DNA of 64,000 nt from contig NC_030824.1 in NCBI RefSeq assembly GCF_001704415.2, positions 38,621,022-38,685,021 of the forward strand. Direction: 5' to 3'. Shown here in pieces: positions 11,433 to 21,610 of the stretch. The notes beneath the pieces were generated by a model. The model searched no databases. It worked only from the letters and a program-made list of their open reading frames with translations, and was not told where the DNA came from. Within the stretch, counting starts at the first letter, position 1; every line of letters begins with the position of its first letter. The DNA is from Capra hircus. Lineage: Eukaryota > Chordata > Mammalia > Artiodactyla > Bovidae. The position numbers were made by a program, and so were the translations under genes.

Positions 11433-13231
11433 AAAACATGCCTTTTCTTTGGTTACTTCTCTGAATGTTTTCATTTATAGCCTCTCTTTCTCCCATATCT
11501 CCCTCTTGCTACAAATGAAACGGAAGCTTTTTCAAAGCCCTTTCCTTGGACTTCCCCTCCTCTCTCCACAGTATCTCCTTAGCAGTCTCATAGTGTCAAC
11601 TGTCACATTTATGCTGGTTGCTGTTTACCTTCTCTCTTTATTTCAAGAGCATCACATTTTTTTTTTTTTGCTGGATTTCTATCTGGAAATTTAACCATCA
11701 ATATACCTCAAGTTCAGTGTGCTCATTGAGAAAAACAGTTTTTGATAAGATATTTCAATACATTATGATGGGTGTGTGATGGAAAAACCAGGCACTTTAA
11801 GAAAAAACTGGAAAGAAATTAAAACTAGAGTATGGATCACTGAAAGAGTCACTATGGAAGTGATATTTACACTGTGGCTTGAAGGATCACTTGAAATTAA
11901 TTAGGCCAAGTTCAGTGGTTAGGAGGCAGTGTTCCAAGCAAAAGGAATACCATGCATAAATGCCCTGAGAGAGTACAATGCTGAGTAATAGAAAAAAGTG
12001 AGGTTTATTCAAGTGACAGAGCTGAAAGAAAAGAAGTGAGAGATAACTCTGGGGAATTAGCTTGGGTATGAGTGTAAAAAAACTCTAGACATCAGGTTAA
12101 ATGTTTTGAATTTCTCATGCCGAAAGGAGAAGCTGTTGAAGAATTTTCATCCAGGTATTGATTTGATCATATTTGTGTTTCATTAAAAGTCTTCTAGCTG
12201 AATGGAACCATGAATAGATGCAGAGACCAGTTAGAGGTCAGAGGCATTGTGGCCTTAGCAGTTCAGCCTAGGAAACACAGAGCCATGGAGTAGGAAGAGG
12301 CAGAGAGATTAGAGGTATTGGCGTTGGTTTGATATGTGTCGACGAGGTGGTACTGGTGTTTCTTGGTGATGAATTGGATGTGGATATTGAGGATGATGGA
12401 AGGATGTTGGGAGTGGCGAGATGATGGCTAAGTTTCTGTCTTGAACAGAACCCTGGAGAAGGGGCAACACATGAAAGGTGATAAATGTGAATGTGAAATT
12501 ACTCTGAGACACCCAAGGTAAGTATCAGTTAGGTGGAAATTTGCCTCTTTAACATGACAGAGAAGTCCAGGTTAAAATTTAGATCTGGATTTTGGTATTC
12601 ATGAAAGTAACAATAAGAGCAGATGTATTATCCAAATGAAAGTGGGCTCTCTTCTGATATTAAACATCATCACTGCAAGTTTAAAACCACTACTTTATCC
12701 TGTAACTCATCTTTCTCTTTCTTGCTTGCTTCCTATATGGAGTCAATTGTCTAGTCTTAACCAGTTTAACTTCCATTTTCCTTCCTGTTTATAACACAAT
12801 TTTGATTCCCAATAGTCTAGTTAGGTTAATATTTCTCACCAGAGCTATTACATTTTTTGAGGACAGCAAGACTGGTTGTCAGATTAATAGAATTGTGCAA
12901 TAAACTGGGAGATTTGTGACCGTCATTTGAACAAGAATATTACCTGTGAGGAAGGAGGGTAAAGGTTAAGAAGGTAAAAAGGTTAAGAGGGCAAAAGTTA
13001 AGAAATGCAGAATATGGAAAGGAGGAACAGAAAGTGAATATCTGATTAAAACTAATAGGGGAGACATCTGGAATGCCTCAGCATATATGTATACTACAAC
13101 GTGTTCCCCTTCATTTTTAGCATTGCAAATATGCATCAAGTGATGTCAATTTATTTTGATACACTGCTCTAAGCAAGCCTCATCTAGCAATAACAATTCT
13201 TTCAAGTAAGATTGAGTTGAAACAATTTTTG
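11433..13231. other. Unassigned DNA, partly old-repeat-like
   Basis: About 11880-12290 has the wording of a common ancient mammalian interspersed repeat (AAATGCCCTGAGAGAG ... GCAGAGACCAGTTAGAGG), but I cannot name the family. A T-run lies at about 11658-11669 and a purine-rich irregular repeat at 12953-13010. Confidence 0.35.
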
Positions 13232-13462
13232 ATAGAGGTAAGAATAAGTATTTTCCAGACATTTTTCTAAACTTTTCACATGTATTAAAGCATTTAATAT
13301 TTTTACAAATTCTATGAGACATTTACTTACACTACACATTGAACAGATGAGGAAATTCAGGAACAGGAAATTATGGTATATCTATCCAAAGGTCATACAA
13401 TTTGTAACTGTCAGAAATGTATTTAAACCCAAATGTTCTGTGTCCAAAGTCTGTACCCATAC
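13232..13462 (-). repeat. MIR element, antisense
   Basis: Reverse MIR: CATGTATTAAAGCATTTAAT, ACAGATGAGGAAATTCAGGA, AAAGGTCATACAATTTGTAA, then ATTTAAACCCAAATGTTCTG. Confidence 0.68.
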
Positions 13463-13589
13463 CCAGCAAAATAAAAGATTGCAGATGGTGTATCTGCTAA
13501 GAAATAAGGGGGTATATGAAAAATGCATAACTTAATATTAAATACACATAAATATCTAATAGATATTTAAATATCTATTGACACATAAT

Positions 13590-13970
13590 GTTGAAAAACT
13601 CAAAAAGTAGAAAAGTGATTTCCAGGGCCTAAGATGGTAAGAATAAAGAGAGGTTGGTAAAATGCTACATACTCTCAGCTTTAAGATGAATAAGGTTGGA
13701 GGATCTATTATGAAATATCGAGACTATAGTTGATAACAGGGTATCATATAATTGAATTTTGCTAAGAGAATAAAACTTAAATATTCTTATCAAAACCAAA
13801 AAGATAAACATGTAAGGTGATAAATGTGTTAATTACCTAGATGGAGGAATCCTTTCACAATGCATACATATCTCAAATCACCACAACTTATCCTTTAAAT
13901 AGCTTACAATTTTATAAGTTAATTATGCCTCAGTAGTGCTAAAATTTTTAAAAAGTCTACTCAGCTTAAG
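13590..13970 (+). repeat. Old L1 3' end
   Basis: Matches the diverged mammalian L1 3' untranslated pattern in sense: AGAAAAGTGATTTCCAGGG, GACTATAGTTGATAACAGGG, GTGATAAATGTGTTAATTAC, ACAATGCATACATATCTCAA, then AATTATGCCTCAGTAGTGCT. Confidence 0.65.
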
Positions 13971-13971
13971 T

Positions 13972-15072
13972 ACCAGGTTGGGGAAAAAAGGGGCATACTC
14001 TATAACTAGCTTTAAAACCATGTAGCCTAGAAAATGAAGAAATTGTTTAGTTTTTCAAAGTGAATAGAATTCAGTGAAAGATGGTTGAAATAAAAAAGTT
14101 TTCCTGCAGGGAAATTCGATGGTGACCATTACCAGTTATACTCAGACATCTACAGCATTCACATTTTCTTAAGCGGCACATAAGGAACAGCTGCAAACTA
14201 GTCTATACAAAATTGGGTCTGGAGACTTCTGCCAACAAATCTACCATAGTTTTAAACAGGAGAAAGGGTATCTATGTGTGGAAATTCCACCCTGTCTCAG
14301 GTAGGTAGATATTATGAACAAAAGAGGAAAAGGCAATTTCCTACCTGATGGTGTAGAACTCTCTAAATCTGCCAGTCCAGTTTTTTCCCCCCTTCTGTTT
14401 TAGGTTTTATAGAGCTTTCTAAATAGTCAATTTAGTATTTGTCACTAGTTTGGAAATTATTTTTCTGGAGTCAGTATGAAGTGTTAAGTATTTATAGACA
14501 GAAATTTTGGCAAAGACTATAGAGAATCTTGAAATGGCCTTTCACTGTGGCAGAAGAGCTTGAACAGATTCAAGTGCAAATCCTGATTTGTAGAGAGTTA
14601 AGAGTAGGTTTGTGGAAGTAACGTGTAAGATTGAGAAAGTCAATTTTTCCAGTGTGACTGAGTGATTGTTAAGGAGCTGTGTTTTTTATCTGAATCGCTT
14701 AGAGGGAAGCGCCATAGCATTTGTAGTAAACAGCTTATGCAGTTAAAATATGAAAAAGACAAAGAAAAGCAAACCAAAAAGACGTTTTAGAGTAGAATGG
14801 GAATTGAGCCAATGAGCCTGACTGGTAGAGTCATTGGAAGGAAGCCAGGGAGTCTGTGATATTTCTCTAGTTAGGATATATATATGTGGTATTGGATGAA
14901 AAATGTTAACTCTTTCCATTGAATCTGAGACTTTCTTGATCCTGAAACTGAAAACTGAATGCAAATTAAGATGCTTTTAAATGTATGATTAAAGAAATAT
15001 CACATGCACACATGACATTTGGCAGTGCCTGAGATCTCTCTAAAATGTCAAGATAGAAAAATATCCAAAAGC
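13972..15072. other. Unique DNA
   Basis: No gene or repeat recognised in this 1.1-kb stretch. Confidence 0.4.
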
Positions 15073-15096
15073 TTTTTTTTTTTTTTTTTTTTTTTT
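15073..15096. repeat. Poly-T run of 24
   Basis: Uninterrupted T tract in unique sequence with no recognisable element next to it. Confidence 0.9.
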
Positions 15097-15754
15097 GAGA
15101 AAAAGAGAAACTTGGATTCCAGCCAAGTGCCTGCTGAGGAATTCTTATGAGAATTTCTGGAAACTGTACTTTTTAAGGTAATCATGTTCTCCATGCTTGC
15201 ATAGCCCCTAATGTTCCTGGAGTGAATTTAAAGTCTCATCTATTTGTGCCTTTTTGTTGTACATCTTTCAGACTTCGGTGGTCAAGTTTCACTTTGGCAA
15301 AGGGATGAAAAAAAAATATTATATTTGGCACTACACAACCTTAGAATACTTTGAGAATAAATATGCCAAGAGAGAATCATATTATGTAGCTTGAGTTCTA
15401 TTTTTCATGTATGATATGTGTGTCTCCTTATGTTAGATAAATCGATATCAGCATTTTGTTTTTCTATTAAAATAAATGCACATCAGATATCTGATATACA
15501 TAAACTGTGGTTGGAGGGCATAAGTGAGATATGATTTCAGGTAAATAATATAAAATCAGCAGAGCTCTTATCTAAATGTAATGTTTTAAATCTTATTGAC
15601 ATAGTTTTTAAGGGATCAAGAACAACTGTCTACAGTCAAAAATGGCCAAGAAAAATGCCTGCTTTTCCTGAAACAACTTGGGAGATTATTATCATCTGTA
15701 TTAATTAATTTATTCTGTTGTTTAGTATAAATGGTGAAGCTGTGGCTATACCAT
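15097..15754. other. Unique AT-rich DNA
   Basis: Nothing recognised. Confidence 0.4.
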
Positions 15755-16215
15755 TGAGGGTTTTTTTTTTTAATTCTGATAAAATATATATGACATAAAA
15801 TTTCTCTTTAACTGTTTTTAAGTGTACAAGTCTGTCGCCATCATCTACCTCCAGAACTTGTTTGCCATCCCCAGCTAAAGCTCTGTATTTGTTAAATCCT
15901 CATTCTCCCTTTCACCCAAATCCTAATAACTCCAGGCAACCACCTTTTAGTTTTCTGTCTCCATGAATCTGACCACTTGAGGTAATTTATATGAGTAGAT
16001 CATGCAATATATTTCTTTCTGTGATTGACATATTTCACTGAATGTAACGGTTTCAAGTTTCATCCATATTGTAGCATATGTTAGAATGTCCTTCCTTTGT
16101 TAAGGCTGAGTGATAGTCTATTGTATGTATATATTACATTTTATTTATTCATTCAGCTGTTGATAGGTACTTGGATTGCTTTTATCTTTTGTTGTTATGT
16201 GCATTGAGTTTTAAT
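15755..16215 (-). repeat. Old L1 3' region, antisense
   Basis: Antisense L1 3' wording: ATCTACCTCCAGAACTTG, CAGGCAACCACCTTTTAG, TCTCCATGAATCTGACCACT, TTTCATCCATATTGTAGCAT, then TGTTGATAGGTACTTGGATTG. Strongly diverged, so an old subfamily. Confidence 0.72.
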
Positions 16216-16253
16216 ATTATATGATCCTTAAAGAGGGCAGCTATGGGGCAATA

Positions 16254-16535
16254 CGGAGAAGGCAATGTCAGCCCACTCCAGTACTCTTGCCTGGAAACTC
16301 CCATGGACGGAGGAGCCTGGTAGGCTGCAGTCCATGGGGTCGCAAAGAGTCAGACACCACTGAGCGACTTCACTTTCACTTATCGCTTTCATGCATTGGA
16401 GAAGGAAATGGCAACCCACTCCAATGTTCTTGTCTGGAGAATCCCTAGAATGGAGGAGCCTGGTAAGCTGCCATCTACAGAGTCGCACAGAGTCGGACAC
16501 GACTGAAGCGACTTAGCAGCAGCAGCAGCAGCAGC
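16254..16535 (+). mobile_element. Bov-A2 SINE with target duplication
   Basis: Dimeric BovA with the TTCACTTTCACTTATCGCTTTC linker and an AGCAGCAGC tail. The perfect 11-mer ATGGGGCAATA flanks it at 16243-16253 and 16536-16546. Confidence 0.93.
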
Positions 16536-16589
16536 ATGGGGCAATAAGATCCATGGTAGATTTGGAAACAGAAAAGCTAGACTTAGTTA

Positions 16590-16765
16590 TGTCACAACTA
16601 GATAAATTAGGTCATTTCTCTCTTAGTTTTCTAATCTGTAAAGTAGGGATACAATTGTTTTTATAGTATTATTGTTATAGCTAATAATTATTAAACTTTC
16701 ATGTTTTTTAATTGTATTCTGACAGAATCCCTATAAAGTAGGGAGAGTTCCATTTCCCAGAGTTG
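16590..16765. repeat. MIR scraps
   Basis: 16605-16685 resembles the sense MIR 3' part (TCTAATCTGTAAAGTAGGGATA). 16710-16765 resembles an antisense MIR piece (CCCTATAAAGTAGGGAGAGTTCC). Both are short. Confidence 0.4.
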
Positions 16766-17003
16766 CTGTGAAATTGTGACATACGTGAGAAACTTCCTAT
16801 TATACTACAAAGCACTAACCCATGTAATAGGTTATTCTTACTTTCTCCACAATGCCTGGTAAAAGATTCAAGATACACTATTGGAAAATAAAAGCAGTTC
16901 TGTTTCACAGCTGTAGGCAGCACACTAGGCAGGCATTTGAAAATAAGTTGTTGATAAGAGATGCAATTCAATTAATAATCATTATAACTAAAGAGCAAAC
17001 TCT

Positions 17004-17290
17004 ACTGCCGCTGCTGCTGCTAAGTCGCCTCAGTCATGTCCGACTCTGTGCGACCCCATAGATGGCAGCCCACCAGGCTCCCTCGTCCCTGGGATTCTCC
17101 AGGCAAGAACACTGGAGTGTGTTGCCATTTCCTTCTCCAATGCACGAAAGTGGAAAGTGAAAAGTGAAAGTGAAGTCGCTCAGTCATGTCCGACTCTTCA
17201 CGACCCCATGAACTGCAGCTTACCAGGCTCCTCCGTCCATGAGATTTTCCAGGCAAGAGTACTGGAGTGGGGTGTCATTGCCTTCTCCAC
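17004..17290 (-). mobile_element. Bov-A2 SINE, antisense
   Basis: Reverse dimer: GCTGCTGCTGCTAAGTCGCC tail at the left, AAAGTGAAAAGTGAAAGTGAA linker (17154-17174), CATTGCCTTCTCC head at the right. Possible short duplication AAACT(C/G)TA at 16997-17004 and 17293-17300. Confidence 0.9.
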
Positions 17291-17371
17291 ATAAACTGTA
17301 CAGTAGAAATTAATTCAACATTGTAAACCAACTGTATGCCAATGAATTTAATTTAAAAAAAGAATAAATGA
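17291..17371 (+). repeat. L1 3' tail fragment
   Basis: ATTGTAAACCAACTGTATGCC followed by AATTTAATTTAAAAAAAG matches the terminal bases of artiodactyl L1. Confidence 0.5.
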
Positions 17372-18182
17372 AAACAAAAGCTCTATATTATATGCAGATG
17401 ATATTCAAAATGTTAATAATATTAAAATTGTGTAAGGTAAATCTTATTTCCCAATAGAACCAAAGTTTTCATGATGATGGCATGACTGAGGGTGGGGTAA
17501 GGGAGGGTAGATATCGTCTATCTAGTGTCAAAATTTTATAGAAATCATTACAGATCTCTTCATTAATAAGCAGTTGAAACATCACCTGATATGTTTCTGA
17601 GTGATTTTATAGTGATCACTACAATATGAAATATATAACATAAATATTGATTCATTGATATGTATTAATGAGTCTTTAAAAAGTAACTGGATGTGCCTTT
17701 CAAGAAACTTCCTTCCAAAAACCAACAATGGAGAGTATGGAGAACCATGAAATCTCCCAGGATAGCTGCTGTGAAGGGCAGCAGGTAACTGAGGGCTAGA
17801 GCCTGGTGGGTGGGATGAGATGTACCAGAGCATATCCAACTGAGAAATCAACTTGATTTCCTGCTATCTGCTATGAGTATCATAAGTAATGATATAGAAA
17901 TAGTTGGCTTACAATTTCATTTATTCAGTGAATAATGAAAGAGTCCCTAGTATTTTGCTAGATTTTGTCCGAGGAGCTGGAAACATAAAAATGAATAAGA
18001 TGAAAAATGTCTGTTTTGCGAGCAGAGGAGGGGATCAATTCTGAGAGAGTTGGAGGATAATTACACAAACATATAAATTGGACAATTATGAGCTATTTTA
18101 TGAGTAAATACTAAACATAGTGATATACTGGAGAATGATGGAGGTATGTGGAGAATACCCTTTATATTAGGTCAGTTAGAGA
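17372..18182. other. Unique DNA
   Basis: No repeat or gene recognised. An 89-codon frame at 17582-17851 has no familiar motif. Confidence 0.4.
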
Positions 18183-18393
18183 ACTGAAAGTGAGATTGCT
18201 CAGTTGTGTCTGACTCTTTGCAACCCTGTGGACTGTAGCCTGCCAGGCTCCTCTGGCCGTGGCCTTTTCCCAGCAAGGCTATTGGAGTGGGTTGCCATTT
18301 CCTTCTCCAGGGGATCTTCCCAACCCAAGTACTGAACCTGGGTCTCCAGCACTGCAGGCAGACTCTTTACTGTCTGAGTCACCAGGGAACTAC
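18183..18393 (-). mobile_element. Bov-tA SINE, antisense
   Basis: Reverse element from GATTGCTCAGTTGTGTCTGA to TGTCTGAGTCACCAGGGAA, including the antisense tRNA-like head. Confidence 0.88.
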
Positions 18394-18609
18394 CCTCTGA
18401 GAAAGTGGCATCATTAACATAAATTATTGAACTATTCTGCTCCATCAGGCTGAGAATCATGTTTTCCTCGTTGGTTAGATATCCAAGCATAGTACAGAAC
18501 CTGGTCCTTGGTAGCATAGTATGATAATGCTTTATAAGTGTAAATGTCTTTCTAAAGCTATTTTAATAGATATCATGTTACTTAATCTTTAGAATGACCT
18601 GAGGTAGTA

Positions 18610-18770
18610 CATGACAACTGGAAAAACCATAGTTTTGACTATATGGACCTTTGAGGGCAAAGTGATGTCTTTGCTTTTTAATATGCTATCTACGTTTGTC
18701 ATAACTTTTCTTCCAGGGATCAAGCATCTTTTAATTTCATGGCTGCAGTCACTGTCTGCAGTGATTTTAT
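18610..18770 (-). mobile_element. Internal BovB fragment, antisense
   Basis: AAAAACCATAGTTTTGACTA ... TTTTAATTTCATGGCTGCAG matches the BovB C-terminal region. Both ends are internal, and MIR-like sequence lies on both sides. Confidence 0.78.
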
Positions 18771-18975
18771 GAGCACTAAATGTGTGCCATACACTATTCT
18801 ATGTGCTGTAAACTCGATCTCATTTCATCATCACAGCAACCCACTGAATGTGGTGCTTTTATTATCTCAAAATTACTGGTGAAGAAACAAGGGCACATAC
18901 AGGTTAAATAACTTTGTAGGTTCATATAGATCATATAGATTAAAATGACAAATCCAGGATTTAAACTCACTAATA
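18771..18975 (-). repeat. MIR element, antisense
   Basis: GTGTGCCATACACTATTCTA, TCATTTCATCATCACAGCAA, AAGAAACAAGGGCACATACAG, GGATTTAAACTC in MIR antisense order. A second MIR-like scrap precedes the BovB piece (18545-18609). Confidence 0.65.
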
Positions 18976-19075
18976 GCATTCATATTTATCTTTAGAAATA
19001 AGTGGAGGGCAAGGAACAACTCTAATTTAATATCCATTTTTAATTATCAATAGCATCTACATTAAGATATGTAAA

Positions 19076-19193
19076 AGGGGATGGCAACCCACTCCAGTAT
19101 TCTTGCCTGGAGACGCCAATGTTCAGAGGAGCCTGGAAGGCTACAGCCCATAGGGTTACAAAGAATCAGACACAACTGAAGCAACTTAGCACA
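19076..19193 (+). mobile_element. BovA SINE monomer
   Basis: GATGGCAACCCACTCCAGTAT to ACACAACTGAAGCAACTTAG. The tRNA-like head is absent. Confidence 0.82.
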
Positions 19194-20903
19194 TGAAGAT
19201 AATAAATGTATTAGAAAATAATGGGAACTATATGCATTCTATTTCAGGCTATTTTTCCTTTACTAAACTTTAAATAAATTAGGATAAATGATATATTTGT
19301 TAAAAGTGTGAAATGGTAGGGAAAGAATATCAGTTCTAGTCACAGATCTCTAAAAACCCTGAAAATAGAGATCAGCTTTAACCCTTTGGCTGGAATTCTT
19401 TATCAAGGGAATCAAGGGAATGATCTCTATAAAGTCTTTACCAATTCTAAAACTCTATTAAATCACCTTCTGTGTTATCATTTGATTGTACGTCAGTGAA
19501 TGCAGTCATGGCTTCAACCTTCTCCACTCATTTTTCTTGTATCCTTACTTTTAAGGTGAAGCTGAATATAATGAAAGAATGATAAGCTTATAGTAACACA
19601 AGTCCCTGTTTTGAAGTTACGAAGCATCAGTGTAATTTGATAAACTTGACAGTATTCCATAACACATCACTAAAAATACTGTTTAGAAAAACTCAGAAAG
19701 GAAGGTGCTAAGAGTCATCTTGGTTGGCTTCAGTATAAATAAATTATATGAAATAAGCATCACTTCCTTATTCTATGGATACATTGATTTCAAAGCCCTC
19801 TTAGCTATTTTTTAAGAACTGTAGCAAGATGTAAGGGCTTCTCTGGTGGCAAGATGTAATTCACTTATCACAAAGGTCACCCTTTTAAATTCACTAGTTT
19901 TTCATATATTCACAGAACGGTGGAAATTGACCCTTATTTTCTTTCTTTGCTTATTAAAGAGTGTCTCTCCTAATGAGGTGCTTAGTAGTGGTATTCTACC
20001 AGTACTTGCCAAATAAACCACTTCATGACTATAAGGGTATAGCAGAGGGAGCCAGATAATCCTAGCTAAAGGCACATGAAATGGCTTGTAAAAACACAAG
20101 GAATAATTAAGTATTCAGATATAGATTCCCAGAAGCATGCAAATAGGTGATTAAAATAACACATTTATTGCGATTTTTAGCACCTAAAGAAACAATGTAG
20201 GCTTGTTAGCATCAGATAAGTTGCCAAGTATGACATTTGTCTCGTATATTTGGAACAACTTTATGTGGGACAAATTCATAGACACATCTTAGTATCTTCA
20301 GAGCAAAATGAATTAACACTCAAGAGTTATTTGGATTTAAAAAAAATAGATTATCACTTGAGAAAGGGCGACATCATAACATTTACTGGCAAAGGCTGAA
20401 ATTTTTCTATGGCAACTCATAAAACTAACAAAGAGAAAGTTTGATCCTTATTTAGTTTCCTTGTTGATTCTAAATTCAAAATATAGTAACAACATTTTCA
20501 TAGGCAGTCTCCTTTATCTGAAATTTTAATGGTACAACACATTTGGCAAAAACAGCTTAGTTGCTTCTCATGTGTATATTTGGTTGAGGCAGTTTTACTA
20601 TAGAAAAGACCAAAAAAAAAAAAAAAGAGGTCAAAGTTTTATTCCCTCTCTTATTATACCCCTAGCTCTATGAACATTTGCCTGAGTATTCCTCTTTATT
20701 TCAGTGAATGATTATTTTTTATATTTACTCAGGCCTTGGCAACCTGCTTGGGTACCCTAATGAGTGGGCTTCCTGGGGTTTAGGCCTGAAAGTGTGTATT
20801 CTGAAAATTCTGTCGTGATTCTAAACTGTACATCTATTCACTGCATTGAAAATAAGTGAACTCTTATATCTCTGCCCTGGGTTCAGTAATTTTCATTATC
20901 CAG
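19194..20903. other. Mostly unique DNA
   Basis: Holds an A-run (20612-20625) and the SINE micro-remnant at 19824-19859. No gene recognised. Confidence 0.45.
19824..19859 (+). mobile_element. 14-bp Bov-tA start between 11-bp direct repeats
   Basis: GCAAGATGTAA occurs at 19824-19834 and 19849-19859. Between them is GGGCTTCTCTGGTG, which is the first 14 bases of Bov-tA with one change. See the findings. Confidence 0.45.
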
Positions 20904-20916
20904 TAGATGTCTTTGT

Positions 20917-21137
20917 GTGTGCGTGCTAAGTTGCTTCAGTTGTACCTGACTTTGCGACCCTATGGACTGTAGCCTGCCAGATTCCTCTGTCCACGGGGAT
21001 TCTCCAGGCAAGAATACTGGAGTGAGCCGCCATGTCCTCATCCAGGGGATCTTCCCGATCTAGGGACTGAACTCATGTCTCCCTGTGACTCTTGCATTGC
21101 AGGCGGATTTGTTACCACTGAGCCACGCGGGAAGCCC
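20917..21137 (-). mobile_element. Bov-tA SINE, antisense, with target duplication
   Basis: Complete reverse element ending TGAGCCACGCGGGAAGCCC. Flanks TAGATGTCTTTGT (20904-20916) and TACATGTCTTTGT (21138-21150) form a 13-bp duplication with one difference. Confidence 0.93.
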
Positions 21138-21150
21138 TACATGTCTTTGT

Positions 21151-21499
21151 AACTTGACATAAGGGTTTTCCTGACTTTGGTGCTATTCACAAAAGTTTTT
21201 TAAGGACTACTAAATCATGATTTTTAGCTGATTGTAAAATTTTATTAGCAAATATTTTCTGTGTGATAATTACTAGTAAGCTTTTCATTTTAATAAGAAA
21301 TTACTTAGATTTATAGTCACTGACACTATAAGGATGAGTATGTTTAGAGTCACCATCACTGTCTAATGACTTCTCTTTGTCTGATATTATACAAAACATC
21401 ATTCTTTTTACATTTGGAAGCTTCTTCATTTGAAGAAGCTGAGGCTTAAAAAGGTGACAGCTGCCTGGATAATGGCAACATGATTAAAACCCAAGTCCA
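21151..21499. other. Unique DNA with a 22-bp palindrome
   Basis: 21419-21440 is AGCTTCTTCA-TT-TGAAGAAGCT, with perfect 10-bp arms. Nothing else recognised. Confidence 0.5.
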
Positions 21500-21610
21500 C
21501 TTCCCAGGTGGCTCAGTGATGTAAAATCCGCCTGCTGACACAGGAAAAGTGAGTTCAATACCGGGTTGGGAAAATTCCCTAGAGGAGGAAGCGAAAACCC
21601 ACTCCAGTAT
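21500..21610 (+). mobile_element. 5' half of a Bov-tA SINE split by BovB
   Basis: CTTCCCAGGTGGCTCAGTGA to CCACTCCAGTAT, where the element stops abruptly at the BovB 3' repeat. The missing 3' half is at 25625-25725. Confidence 0.82.

Noticed and set aside
17582..17851. 89-codon minus frame
   Set aside because: No recognisable domain, and no support beyond being open.
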